DNA from: Dictyophora rubrovolvata
Lineage: Eukaryota > Basidiomycota > Agaricomycetes > Phallales > Phallaceae
Direction of reading: 5' to 3'
Assembly: GCA_029959195.1 (NCBI GenBank)
Contig: CP114120.1
Span: 1,302,001 to 1,366,000 of the forward strand
DNA length: 64,000 bases
In this document: piece by piece, positions 11,776 through 23,273 of the stretch
Numbering within the stretch: position 1 is the first letter of the stretch
Layout: each line of letters starts with the position of its first letter
Position numbers and translations under genes: made by a program
The notes under the pieces: model-generated
Databases searched by the model: none
The model's input: only the letters and a program-made list of their open reading frames with translations
Told to the model about the DNA's origin: nothing

Positions 11776-14439
11776 ATGGAGACTCCCAGTACTCCAAGTC
11801 GCATAAATCTCGACCCCAATCACTTGCAATCTACACCAGCCAGCAAAGGTTCTGGATCCAGTCTGTCCGCCTTGAAGAAGTTCCAGTATGTGCTCTCTCC
11901 GCGGAAACCCATGCAAGGCTCTAACCTTTTATGAAGCATCGATCAAGTTCATAACCTCGTGTGGCTCGATGTCCTCGCCTTCCAGCTTGGCTCGTTCAAT
12001 CGGTTCCTCCATCGCCAGCTACTGTCAGTTGGCGCAATCAAGTTCCCCGAAGAAAGCGGAGAAAATAATGGCAGAGGCGCGATGTCTCATATCAACAGAG
12101 AATTGCAGGAATGCCTTGGACCCATTGTAACTGCCATGAATGCCCCTCGGAACAACAGGCTCATGAATACCATTCGCACGGAGCTGCAGAATTAGTACGT
12201 CAAGGTACCCGGTCATCTCCTTTCTAACGTTGCCCATAAGCTGTTCGGAAGCAGTTGAAAAGCATCGATATAGCCACTTTGTCAAAGCAGCCAATACTGC
12301 ACTTTTGCTGCTGGCAGACGTCCAGATCGGCGAAAGCAGACGTTGTCCGAGTAAGAACGACGACAAGTTCCTTCTGTTTATGGTCCATGACCCGAGATTG
12401 TTGAGGAGCGTCCATAAAGGTGTAGAGTATGGTCGGAAACCGGACGTAATTGCGGCTTTCCAAGGCCATATCCGTGACCTTTATGGAGATACAAGTGATC
12501 TGCTTGAAGCCGTGAGGAGACCACCCAAAAAACCGCTGCACTGGAAACGAGCCTTGTTATGTGTCGAGAAGAAGGTAAAAAAGAAGAAGATAGGGAAAAG
12601 GACACTAAAAACCTACTCCGTTTACAACCTGGATGAAGATGAAGGTGGCTATATTGAGAGGACGGTAATTGAAACAGAACTCATGACAAAGGAGAAAGAG
12701 GAGAGAAGCAAGCCGTCTCACCCGCAGTCTGGACTAGGTGAGTTATATCATATCATGAACCTCAGTTCGTTGTCTATCTTCCACATCTGACTATCTTTTG
12801 ATTGAAGGATCTGACGCTAAAATGGCAGGAAAGCGACCAGCTGAGGATGAGCCGATTGAGTCTGCACCCGCACAAAAAAGATCTAAAGACTCCGCTAACA
12901 ATAATCAGGGAATAATCGAAATTGAAGCTCCATCTGCAGCTGCGCAGGTTGCAGATTATGCTGCGGAGGCTATGTACAATTGCTTTGGTCGGAATCATGT
13001 GGTGAATCTACTTGTGACTGGTATGCCAGGCATCCTCAGGCATGAATTATTCTCATCTCACAGCTTCTTTTGCCTTCAGATTCAGTCATCAACGTGTGGT
13101 ACTTTGATCATGAATCCCCTATTCAAATGACCGGTCTCGACTTCATTGACAACCTTCCTTATTTTTTTCTCTTCCTGTTCACCCTCCAACGGTTCAGTCT
13201 GGCTGATTGGGGCTATATCCCTAACTTGGTTGATATTAATGAAAAGGAGGAGATTGACATCTCGCAGTCCTGGGACGCTTCCTTACCGAAACCGAATGTG
13301 TTGTTCTCTGCAGAGCAAGGCAATGGCATACATCCTAAGTTTGGTCTCAATGGACGTGCCACAGGCGTTGCAAGCGGCACTGTTACTGTCCAGGAAGTCA
13401 AACGTGACCACAGTGTTGTTGTAAAACTTTCCTACCAAGAGAAGAGCCGGGTGCGCGAACACCGATTTGTCCAGGAGGCGGAAAAAAGGCTTAAGGAAAA
13501 ACATTATGATGATGTCTGTGACTATCTGCCGGAAATTTTAGGCTTCCAAGAATATCATGACTTTGACTCAGATCTTATCCGAAAGGCTGTTTTGGTAAAA
13601 CTACGTGATCTTCGAGAGAAAGCCGGTCGTATCCCTTGTTTAATTGTTTTGCCTAAATACAAGCCTATCGCCAGCCTAACAACAAACTGGTCAAAATTTT
13701 TGAATTCCTTTTTCGCTTTTGTATACTGTAAGTCTTACATCATTTCGAGGATAATTGCTCACGTACAAGACTAGGTCATGCTATGCTTTGGAGCATTGGT
13801 ATCGAACACGGGGACATCAGCGAGGCAAACCTCATGTGGGATCCTGTGACGGGGAAGCCCAAGATCTGCGATTTCGACCTTTCCCACTTCACGGACCAGC
13901 AGAGACCAACTGGTTTCTCCAATACAGGGACATGGGCCTTCATGGCGTTGGAACTGTTAACTCTGGAGGCGATGCTAGGGGAAGTGAAACGATTCTACCG
14001 ACATGATTTGGAATCATTCTTCGCAGTTCTCATTTGGATCCTTTGTCGCTATTGTGATGGAAAATTGTTGTCCAACCCCCCTTTGGAAGATTGGAATGAC
14101 CCGCGGTATTCGGATTGTGCCGCCAGTAGAAGGTATACTTACCGCAAACTCCCAACGATGAATGCACCCAACGGATTGCTAGAGGACGAATGGAAGGCAT
14201 GTGTAAACACTGTCCTTCGGTATGATCTTCAGCAGGACCAGGCTCTTCTTACCCAAAAAAGCATCCGGATTCTCGGGGGAGCCGAGGCGGCAGACTCGGC
14301 CCAAGAATTCCATCAGTCCGTCAACGTCCTTGGTCCCATATTGACATACCCTTTATTCCAGATAGGAGATGGCCCGAAGTTTGTGGAAAGGCTACGCAAA
14401 CGTTTACCAAATCTACCTTTGAGCGTGCCGAGTCGTTGA
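11776..14439 (+). CDS. FunK1-type fungal protein kinase
   Basis: This is a large kinase of the FunK1 class, greatly expanded in mushroom-forming fungi. Six to seven exons join in frame. The N-terminal half is helical and contains WLDVLAFQLGSFNRFL and KHRYSHFVKAANTALLLL. A basic, acidic linker with KKVKKKKIGKR and KRPAEDEP follows and could hold nuclear signals. The kinase domain contains the beta-3 lysine segment SVVVKLSY, the catalytic loop HGDISEANLMW (HGD in place of HRD), CDFDLS (DFD in place of DFG), GTWAFMALELL and the FunK1 hallmark YRHDLESFFAVLIW. These variants are normal for the class. Substrates are unknown; FunK1 genes are associated with multicellular development by expansion and expression. 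The start at 11776 (METPSTP) is preferred over 11677 because the longer form would translate the hairpin, but this is uncertain. Confidence 0.88.
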
Positions 14440-15078
14440 ATACTATACGAATTTCAAGTCAGAGTGGCGACTTCAATTACGAGTCCTCTTCTATAATACA
14501 GACAATTCTTCCAGTGAAATAAAAGTTATTATTGTATACATTAAAAAGGGAACAAGTACAATGACAAAACGTGTGTGATTTCTACAATTGCATGGTTGAT
14601 GTGCACGTACAAGAAAAGAGAGAATGATATATATTAGTGACCAAAGCATGTTCATGAACGCTGCACTGCGTCCGTCTTTGCTTAGAACCATTCGTGATTT
14701 ACTCAACCAGCTCTTCCTACTGGTCGTTTTGGTTGCCCCTATGGACGGCTTGCCTAAACTCAGAGACCGGATTGCATCTCTGGGACTGTTAGTCGCTTTG
14801 TCTAAAGCAACTCTTCAAGGTAAAGGTGCCAGTGAAGACGGCAGTTGAGATCTATCTAATCGACTTGTAGGCGCAAAGCTTCTGGTGTCCTTTCATAAGA
14901 GCCTCCGATATTGGCGAGAGGGTGTGGACTGTTCCGAGGGTGCGGGTGCAAATATTGCCTGTACAGCAAATGGGGAAGGAGAGTCGGAATCATCGGGTAA
15001 CCGTTACCAGAAGACGAGTGAATATCGGACCCAAGCTGCGCCATAGATGGTGGGGTTTTCATGCACGCCAACTGCAAA
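14440..15078. other. Gap downstream of the FunK1 gene
   Basis: The first part is A/T-rich and probably the FunK1 3' UTR. Weak minus-strand coding-like sequence reaches to about 14856 and may be the decayed tail of the neighbouring coiled-coil pseudogene, but it cannot be anchored to any family. Confidence 0.4.
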
Positions 15079-16497
15079 TCAGGCACCGTTCGCGAAGGAA
15101 TCAATTTGCCTCGAGCCTGGTAACTCGAGGACTGAGAGAACTGGCGCAGCAACTTTCTGTGAACGATCTGGATCTGGAGTCTTGGCGCGCAGCGCCGCAG
15201 TAGGACTCGAAGGTGGGATGTCAGAATAATGGAATAGCTGAGACCGGACTTCAAGTGTTTTGGAAAGTGGGAGATTCGAGATTGCAGCCCGAGGTTGCGG
15301 ATCAGTCTCAAAGGCAGTCTTTGCAGTTACGACGGGTTCATCAAATTCCTTTCTTGAATCACCAGCCACACGATTGAGTTCATCGAACTTGGCACGCAAC
15401 TCTGTGTTTTCATGTGATAGTTCCTCATTCTTGGCCGTGAGACTTGCAGATTTTGTTCGCAACCCGCGGTATTTGCGATCCAACGATTCCATTCTGATTT
15501 GAAGCCGCTTGTCTTCTTTTTAAGATACTATAAGGAAAAAAAACGTCGTGTAAAATTGAAAATCCAAATGAGAAAGAGCCTGGTCATGTACTCAATAAGA
15601 TGATCGTCGTTTTCATCAATTTCTTCTTTCAAATACTCGATTTTCTCTCGGAGTTCGCCTATAGTCTCTTCACGCTGACGGTGATTGACTCGCTTCTCCA
15701 AATCACGTTGCATCACTGGCAATTTTTGCTTTAACTAACTCGTTTGTGAGATAAGAGCAGTTTCCGCGTCCTGTGCTACCTCTTCGAATTTAGTGGCTTG
15801 AGCGCGTAAATGTTGTACATCTTTTTGTAGGGTATGAAGCTCGCGTTCGCTATATTGTAAAACAGTCAGAACATAGCAATGAATGATACATATTTTTTAC
15901 TGTACCCTAACCTCAATTGTTGCTCGGTGTGTTGATATTTCGTAGAAGCCCGCTCTAATTCTGCCTCTGGACGAACTTGTTCCAGCCCCCATGCGTTCTT
16001 CTCCCGTTGCAACGTGCTGACGATAGTTCATCAATCTGCGACTGCCCTTCGGAAAGAGCGGCTTTGAGATCGTGAATTCGGGACTCATAGTGGGAGACGG
16101 ACCCAGCTCTCTAGCTCAGCAACGTTGTCTGATGTTTCTTGTAATTCAGCCTTGAGCTCAAGTTTGGCTGTCGTCTCTTCCTCACATTGCGGTCTTACGA
16201 CTTCAGCGGTCCGTTTCAGGGACTCCATGGCAGTAAGTTTCTCCTCCAAGCCGCGAACCTTCGCTCCGTATTCTTCCCGCAACGCAGAGCCAGTTCTGCT
16301 GCTAGCTTCCAGCTCGCCTTGCAAATGCGAACACTCACTATCAAACCCTTGCCTTAACGATGCCAACTCGGACCGATACACAGTGGTCTGCTCTTGATTG
16401 CTGCCTGCAGTTCATGAATCACTGAATTTAATCGCGTGACCTCCGCGTTACTGTGACGGTCTGTCCTTCAACAGTTGGCGCGAACTTTCTCCATCCT
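15079..16497 (-). pseudogene. Decayed coiled-coil protein gene
   Basis: On the minus strand, successive blocks read as long heptad-rich coiled coil, for example LRQGFDSECSHLQGELEASS, LEEKLTAMESLKRTAEVV, KDVQHLRAQATKFEEVAQD and IGELREKIEYLKEEIDEND. A less helical Pro/Ser tail follows (SQLFHYSDIPPSSPTAALR). The blocks lie in different frames. Some breaks are ordinary introns, such as the ones near 15535-15590 and 15850-15910. At least two further frame changes (near 16030 and 16100) and stops near 15737 and 16470 have no GT-AG explanation. The 5' end stops abruptly next to a LINE fragment. No specific family is recognised; SMC-like or tethering coiled coils cannot be told apart. It could still be a divergent gene with unusual splicing, which transcript data would show. 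Confidence 0.65.
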
Positions 16498-16499
16498 TT

Positions 16500-17060
16500 T
16501 ATGTCTGTTCCAATTTCCTTTGACTAGATGCCAATGGAACTCGCTCAGGAATAAACACCTAATTAAAGAAGTCCAAAACCTCCTATGGAAGTCACTACAC
16601 GATGTTTATAAAGTAGGGAACTTCTCGACACACATACCAAACGCAGAGAACGACGGCCACTGCCAGAGCTGCAACACAATGAAATCCCTCTTAGACATTC
16701 TCTCAGAATGCACAGCAACCAGGTACCAAACGTTATGGGACCCTCTGGAAGAAAGTGGGATACACCTGGTTTGAACATCGGTCATATTGGGGAGCACCAC
16801 AGTCCAATTCCGGAACACCAATAACAAGACCACAGGCGGAAAGTCGAGGCGCATTCCGAGCACACCGATCAAGAAACCACGAAACCCTAATAGCGATGAT
16901 AGACCCATGACTTTCTTTCTAAACTGTCCTGGATTCGATGGACAGGCTACGTCCGATTACAAACAATCAAGAAATGGTAGACTGGAGCATGAAGTAAACT
17001 GTTGGAACGATCATGATACTTGTCTTTTCCCGTGCTCGAGGTCTCAAGTAGTGGGTGATA
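16500..17060 (+). mobile_element. LINE (non-LTR) 3'-end fragment, zinc-binding tail of the polyprotein
   Basis: The frame from about 16529 to 16774 reads as the C-terminal zinc-binding segment found after the reverse transcriptase/RNase H region of fungal non-LTR elements. Visible pieces are LRNKHLIKEVQNLLWKSLHD, VYKVGNFSTHIPN and CQSCNTMKSLLDILSECTA, with the C-x2-C...C spacing and the H/C-type LSEC motif. Further degraded similarity in other frames continues to about 17060. Only the 3' end is present, which is typical of 5'-truncated LINE insertions, and it carries stops. No poly(A) tail or target-site duplication is clear. Its left edge abuts the coiled-coil pseudogene. Confidence 0.6.
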
Positions 17061-17736
17061 AAATGCAAAGGCATGAGAGTCGACAATAATATAGCCTATA
17101 TGTGCCGCTGTATACAAAAAATGAGAAATCACACTGTTCGTGTGAATGAGCCCTCTGTGTCAAGCTCGTCGTTACTCAATTACCTCCATGGCCTCTGTCG
17201 CATCGTGATATCAGAGACTTCATGAACATTTCCGAAGTAAGGCTTCTTATTCAATGTGCTTGTTTAATTCATGACTTTAACCCACTATCTTCAGTTTCCC
17301 AGTTGTTATGTAGCTCCGGACAATCAAGTTTGGTCCCGACTCCCTTGATCGTCTGCAGAAGGTAGGAGTCGTCGTTCATTATGAAAAACTCACATTTTTA
17401 TTCCTTGTTCAGCTATGGTCGGATTCCGCCCGTGTCAATTGCCCATTTTTCATACCAACAACCACCGGATTCTAGAAGCGTTTTGTTTAAGTATTTATTT
17501 TGTGAATCATTTTTGTCTTTTTTACTCTAAGTCGACCTCAGGAATTTTTATCTTGCACCGGTTGGATGCAGGCCATTCACTTTCGACTATTATACCGGCA
17601 AGATACTATCCCATCATTAATACAGTGGTTCGTTTTTTGGTGTGGTTCGGCTTTGAATGTCCCTGGTGGTTGGTCACCCTCAGTATGGCCTCAGTATATG
17701 TACGTATTCTCAGGCCCCCATCGTTTATTCTCTTAT
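17061..17736. other. Unassigned stretch between the LINE fragment and the MITE
   Basis: A few short open stretches with plausible intron signals occur around 17170-17470 (one reads LWSDSARVNCPFFIP). None can be extended or matched to a family, so no gene is called. Confidence 0.35.
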
Positions 17737-17738
17737 TA

Positions 17739-17962
17739 CAGCGCTTTTTGAAAGCTAAGGCGGGTGACTGTTTTTGAAATATTGGATTTTTTAAGACACT
17801 CAACACAATTAACTCCCAAAAAATATGGGCAAGTGCTAGATAAAAGTTATACAATTCCATTGCAATAAAAAGTAGGCAATTATCTTACATAGTGCTTGAG
17901 AAATCCTCGTTCTCAGGTGGGAAATTTCTTAGCCGACCCGCCTTAGCTTTTGAAAAGCGCTG
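17739..17962. mobile_element. Tc1/mariner-type (Stowaway-like) MITE, 224 bp
   Basis: The element begins CAGCGCTTTTTGAAAGC and ends with the inverted copy. The terminal inverted repeats are 27 bp long and differ at only two positions. TA dinucleotides sit directly outside both ends (17737-17738 and 17963-17964), the target-site duplication expected of the Tc1/mariner superfamily, and the CAG...CTG termini fit. The inner sequence is AT-rich and has no reading frame of note, so it is non-autonomous and would depend on a transposase elsewhere. The near-identical ends suggest a fairly recent insertion. Confidence 0.85.
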
Positions 17963-17964
17963 TA

Positions 17965-18689
17965 ACGCAATTCATAGCTTGTTCAGGAATTTTGCTATCT
18001 TGACGTGCGTCCAGTTCAGGGGATCCGACATGAGCGATCAGGCTTGGATAGACGGATGATATTGTGTTTTCTTCAACTTGATGTTTGACAGAACACCTCG
18101 ATCCAGAGCGTCGCCGGACAACACAGGGAGTTGATAATGTATGGAAGACTATTCGATAGCTCACAATGTATAGATGTTCTGTACTATTAGTATCATTGTA
18201 AATACCGGCCGAGAATTCCGACACCCCTCCCGGTAACGAATATATGTATGAGAGACCTCTATTATGTCCTTCCCGCGGAGAAGCTTTGAGCCAAAATAGA
18301 CGGCTATTCATTGGCTGCAGTACATGCGGCACATAGCGCTTGCCTGCATGCAGGGATGGCTGTCGGCGCAACTGCCAATTGTGGACTAGCTTCTTTCGTC
18401 ATGACGTCAATTCTCTCGCTTGCTTTCGACATGAACACGGTCGACATTTCCTTCGTCTTTTCGTCTCTTTTGCTCAAAGATTTGCTTTCAAACTCTACTA
18501 TATATCTCTTACAGATGCGTGACATTTTCGATCGATGACAAAGACGGCCCGTGCGCATTGTTTAAATTCACGTGAGTAACGCGTCGAACCCCTCAACGCA
18601 TCTTGAGTTCTTACCACCATCATCTCCTAATATTCTTGTAATATCCTTGAGCATTATTATACATTTTAACACTATTTAAACTTATAAAC
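17965..18689. other. Upstream region of the proline-rich protein gene
   Basis: No supported gene. A minus-strand frame near 18304-18558 lacks any recognisable feature. The last 100 bp before the next start are AT- and pyrimidine-rich, as expected for a promoter/leader. Confidence 0.4.
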
Positions 18690-20490
18690 ATGTTACCCGC
18701 AATAGTCCTTCTATTTTCCGCTATACTCCCATTCTTCCTTATCCCACTCGCACTTTATCCCCCCACACGCGTCCACCCTTCCCTCCCCGGACACGTGTAC
18801 GCTCGCTTATCTCTACTAACAATTATCCCTACCACAGACGTTCCCCCTCCCGTCACGACATTTCAACTACTGCCTTCCGCGACATCGACCGCTGCCCTCG
18901 AAATCCTAACAATCACGGACACCACGGTAACCGCTATTGAAACCAAAATGACAACTGATCTTATCGTGTACGTTCCTCCTGACTATCAAACAACTGACTT
19001 CTACAGCATTCTTGGCACAATACTCCCGTTTTTATTCATTATCGTCATCCTTCGTCACTCTGGCATCGTTTCGTCACCTGCTGCGACCCCGACACCGCTC
19101 ACTTCGACAACCCTTTCATCGCCCCAGCCTCCCGACTCGTCGTTTCCAGCTCATACAGCCCCATCATCTTCCCCAGCTGCATCTCCGACCCCCAATACCG
19201 CCAAATCCGTTCACTATACTTCCGAGCGCAATTTCTTCAAGGATGCTTATTGTTCAACTCCATTGCACCTTGTAAGGTGCGTCAATCAATCGAATGGTTC
19301 TTCTGACTCCACAGTGCTATTCGGTTTGGAAACAACCGCAACTACCACCACAACATCTATCTCGGATTCAGACTTGGAGGCTTCGTCGAACTTGTCTTTG
19401 AAAAAACCTGCCAACACTAAAGAAGAACTTGCCGAGCCACTGTCCCCCGCCCGTCTGTTCAACATTGTCAATAGCGAATTCAGTCAAGAACCTGTTGTCG
19501 TGCTTGCGCCTCCCGGTTCTCTAATTGCGCCGGCAATTCCAATTACTTTAAGTTATCAGGGTGCAACCGATCCATTGAACATTGCGGGCTTCCCACCCTC
19601 TCCCGCTGCACCGCTCCCATCCGACTGGTCCCAAGCTTTCCAACCAACAGTCAAAGGAGATAGACTATCTCCGGGAGCATTGTTTGGCATGACATGCAAC
19701 GATTATGAAACGTCATTCCTCATGAATTCTGGGTACAAGTGTGAGCCGCTTGCAGCATATGATCCGTGAGTGTTCAAGTAGCTGCTAGTTTGACATTAAA
19801 CCCTTATATATTTCCAATCAGCATCATACGTTCTGCCAACGAAACTCAAGATACCGTCTCCAAATCAACCCAATTACATCCGGATGACCCTTCGGGTTCT
19901 ACTTGCGACGCTATACTGGCAGACATCATGTCCAGCATCCGTCGCGCCAATAAAGCGACCAGTCTCCCCTACGAACCGTTGCCGGGAGTGCACCCGCTCC
20001 CAGACCCACAACCCCGACCGACCGCCAATGTCCTTGACGAGTCTCTTTCCGACGTGTTTGCCATGCCGGAGCATCCGGTTCCACCGTCACCACCACCATC
20101 TCAGCAACCGCCATCACCACCACCTCAATCCCAAGCTCCACCAGTTCCGTCACCGGTGGTCCAGGCAGCCGGAGCCATGAAGATCAAGTCTAAGTTGAGA
20201 CAACCTATGCGGAGGCCGCTCGCAGTCACTTTGATCATAGGACGATTGCTTGGCCCACCATCCAAGCTCCGTCAACCGACTCCACGACCGGTATGGGTGG
20301 ACGCGATCGTAGAGAAGTATGGAACTCCGAACCGTCCTCGCTACCCGTCGGCTACAGCGCCTCGACGTGTCGCGCTCAAAAACGGTAGTAAGTTCTTATG
20401 CCAGTCACTAATCACTTGTGATGCGGTTACTCAACGGTGGTTTCAGACCTTAACATCAAGAAAACGAGTGGTTTAATAACACGCGTTTGA
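18690..20490 (+). CDS. Orphan Pro/Ser/Thr-rich membrane protein
   Basis: Three exons encode about 560 residues. Exon 1 runs to a GTGAGT donor at about 19766, exon 2 reaches to about 20391, and a short exon ends in NIKKTSGLITRV. Residues 1-22 (AIVLLFSAILPFFLIPLALY) form a signal peptide or anchor, and a second hydrophobic segment lies near residues 105-123 (SILGTILPFLFIIVILRHSG). Between them is a Thr/Ser-rich, probably luminal stretch. After them comes a long Pro/Ser/Ala-rich, presumably cytoplasmic region with the motif-like SQEPVVVLAPPGSLIAPAIP and a polyproline run (PVPPSPPPSQQPPSPPPQ). The C-terminus is basic with repeated KLRQPxxRP units (KLRQPMRRP and KLRQPTPRP). I do not recognise a family. 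It is flanked by repeats and mobile-element remains, which fits a lineage-specific gene. The polyproline could bind SH3 or profilin partners, but that is a guess. Confidence 0.6.
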
Positions 20491-21701
20491 AGAACCATAA
20501 TCGATACAAGGATTACAGGGAGGGTTGGGAGGCTGGAAGGCTAAGAATGGTTCTTCTAAGGTAACCAGGCTTTGGAGTCATCAAGGTTGCGTCGGAAAAG
20601 GTTGTGTCGGCGCGTTTGCACATCGTCCCGTTTCGAGTTGCTTGGATGCTGAGGCCTCACAAGAGCATCCCGAGACGAACACGATATGGATACCTTCGTT
20701 CCGGAGCAAAGGCATTCATATCATATTCGTCTCTGGATGCTACTTTGTGAGGTGTTAGCTAATGAGTATCTTGCCGTGGTTCCGCACAGTGCTCCGAGCC
20801 ACTCAGCCACGCGTCACCCAGGTGCCAAGGTTTCCATTCGTTTCGTTTCGGGTTTGTCTCATTGTAGGGCCCCTATGAGCAATCCGACACGCTTCGCTTG
20901 GAAATCTTGAACTCTTGGTGTGCGCCACGCGTTCAGATGTCAAGGCTCCCATTCATCTCGTCTCGGGCTTGTCTCATTGTATGGGTTTTTTTGCCTACGA
21001 GCATCCGACATGACTTTGTATTGAAACCTTGAACACTTGGAGCGCGTTTCTTCCGCGCACACATACCTTGTCCCATTGTCTCGGGTTGAAGACCATTTCT
21101 GAGTCGGCGGTGTTCTGCTGTGGTAAAGGTTCGGTCGGGTATGGGTGATGAAGCTCGGTATACGGAAGAAGACCTCGGAGACGGCGCCCGGAGATGGGTG
21201 GTGGTGGTTTTTTATATCTTTATTTTTTATTTTTATTTCATGGACTCGATTTCTTCTCGGACTCTCTTATTGGATGTATTCTCCCCTCGTGATGTATCTC
21301 TTTTCGTCTCATATACCCCTCTTTCTTGTATTTCTTCTTGTGTATATCATCTCTCTGTGTATATCTCTCGTGTCTCGTATCTTCCCCCATGTATCTCCAT
21401 GTGGTCTATCTCTCGCCTCTCGTAATTTGTATCATTTCATATATATATTTATTTGGATGGACTCATAATTCGTTCGACTGTTCGAAAACTGAATCCTGCC
21501 GAAAAACCAAAAACCATTCGTACAGTTTTAAGAGAGTGAGTAATAAGTCAAATATTTGTATTTATAAGTTTTATATGAGGGATGGTATAGTAGTAATGGT
21601 TGTCGAGTTCTTCAAAGTTGACTTCAGAATGATAAGTAGATGACGTACAAGCTAAGTCTCCTGATACATTAAGGGTCTGTAGATGTTAAGATATTCTATG
21701 A
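20491..21701. other. Repeat-rich intergenic region
   Basis: No gene is supported. It holds a diverged tandem repeat (20808-21048) and, at about 21260-21430, a T/C-rich low-complexity tract with many TCTC and GTAT words on the plus strand. The last part is the 3' flank of the minus-strand adrenodoxin reductase gene. Confidence 0.5.
20808..21048. repeat. Diverged tandem repeat, about 120-bp unit, two copies
   Basis: Copy one (20808-20925) and copy two (20926-21048) share blocks in the same order: CACGCGT, CCAAGG/TCAAGG, TCCCATTC-like, TCGGG(C/T)TTGTCTCATTGTA, GAGCA(A/T)CCGACA and TTGAAC(T/A)CTTGG. A further partial echo (TTGTCCCATTGTCTCGGG) follows near 21068-21086. It is non-coding in any consistent frame. 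Divergence suggests an old duplication. Confidence 0.75.
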
Positions 21702-23273
21702 TTAAGTGTACGCGTATACAGTACCGTCTCGGATTCCTTGCTCGACTTCATTACAGGTAGCGTCTAGTCCGCCTGCAGGCTCAATCGCGAGTGGTGTAGG
21801 AAGCCGTTCAACATGTCCAATCTTACTCCCAATTTCTTGTGGTGGTCGGCTCTCTTCACCACCATTTTTGGCTTCTTCACCTCTCCAATCTTGTACAATT
21901 GCAGAAGCGACGTCATTTGCATCAATGACTGTACCCGCGAGAACACCGCGCGCACCTCGACCTGCCCAGCCTGATGCATATACATTCCGCAAGATACGGC
22001 CATCTGCAGAAAGCACTCTACCACCCGCTGAAAGTGTGCGGATGTGCTTCCTCCGTTCGTCAAACCACGGATATGTGATTCCCTCCGAACTTTGGAATAA
22101 AGCGGGACTGCTTTCGTATCCCAAACTTGTCACGATCAAGTTGGTATGGACGATACGTCGGCGCGGAGGGTTAGCTGGAACAACGTCACCTGACGATGTT
22201 ATACAAGTTTCCTCCAGTTCTAATTCAATCAGACCCGGCTCAAGTATTCGATAACCTACTGGCTGTTCGAAGAAACGCATACTGAATGTTTTCAGCTCGT
22301 GAAATTGATTGGAAGTGATCTTGCTTCCATTTTTAAGAAGCTGTAAAATTCTAGTCTGTTGTCGACCTGACGAAAGCGTATTAATTCTCTCAAACAGTTG
22401 AGATGGGATTGGATCCATAATCGCGCTTTCGAGGCTCATTATTTCCCTGACTTCTTTCGGCGTGAACCTAACGTTCTCGGGTCCACGACGGCCAACAATT
22501 TCAACATGTCTTACGTCCAACTGCTCCATTTCTTCTTTCACATTCGCTGGCATATCGTCGAGACTGCGCAGTCTGTCGGGTGAAGAAAGTATCATCCTTG
22601 CTACATCCAAGCTTACATTCCCATGGCCAATAATTGTGACGTGTTTGGCGGATGGAGAAATGGGTGCTGCTTTACAGATGATATGACGTGATTCAGGATG
22701 GCCTGTGTACCAGTGAACGATGTCTAATGCGGGGATACAGTACTGGGAGGGTAGAAGTCGGGAATGCGTTTTTGGTATCGGTGCGCCTGTTGCAAAAGCA
22801 AGATGCGTGTAATACGGGAACAGATTTGACAATGGGACGTTGTAGTGGGATAACGCTCCGGGCGGGATTATCTTCGTAGGTGAAGCACCTTGCGTGTGGT
22901 AGTTTCCTCCGACATGTACATTTCCAAAATAGCGAACTCTAGGGTCCTGAATGACCCGGTCAAATTTATGTATACAGTTCTAAAGCAATACATCATAAAA
23001 AACACCAAATATAAAAGATCATGAAAAATGACTCACTTTGACCTCTGGATGATCCGGAGCGACTCCGTATCTCACTAGCCCATGAGGAGTTTTGAGGCGT
23101 TCATATATGTGAATACGTACGGGAGACGCAGCTTGTTCAAAGCCGCCGTCTGTTTGAGGAATTTCTTTGAGTGACGAAGTCAAGTACAGAACGCGCGCGG
23201 CGAGGTAGAAGCCTGAAGGACCACCGCCTATTATAGCAAGTTTAAGAGGCAGTCCTGAAATGGCCGCATTCAT
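21702..23273 (-). CDS. ARH1: NADPH:adrenodoxin oxidoreductase (mitochondrial ferredoxin reductase)
   Basis: The product of about 500 residues comes from two exons with one intron (about 22982-23038). It is the flavoprotein that passes electrons from NADPH to mitochondrial ferredoxin for Fe-S cluster and heme A synthesis. The FAD-binding motif is IIGGGPSGFYLA (residues about 13-24), followed by GLVRYGVAPDHPEVK. The NADP site is IIGHGNVSLDVARMIL with VGRRGPENVRFTPKE. The C-terminal FAD block reads YASGWAGRGARGVLAGTVID, a slight variant of the usual GWxKRGPxGxI. Length fits the family. A clear cleavable presequence is not obvious before the FAD motif, since only 12 residues precede it, so an upstream exon or internal targeting signal is possible. 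It is divergent from the AP-3 delta gene across 213 bp. Confidence 0.95.

Noticed and set aside
17166-17475. Possible small spliced gene between the LINE fragment and the MITE
   Set aside because: Several GT-AG pairs could be drawn, but no joined product gives a recognisable or extended protein.
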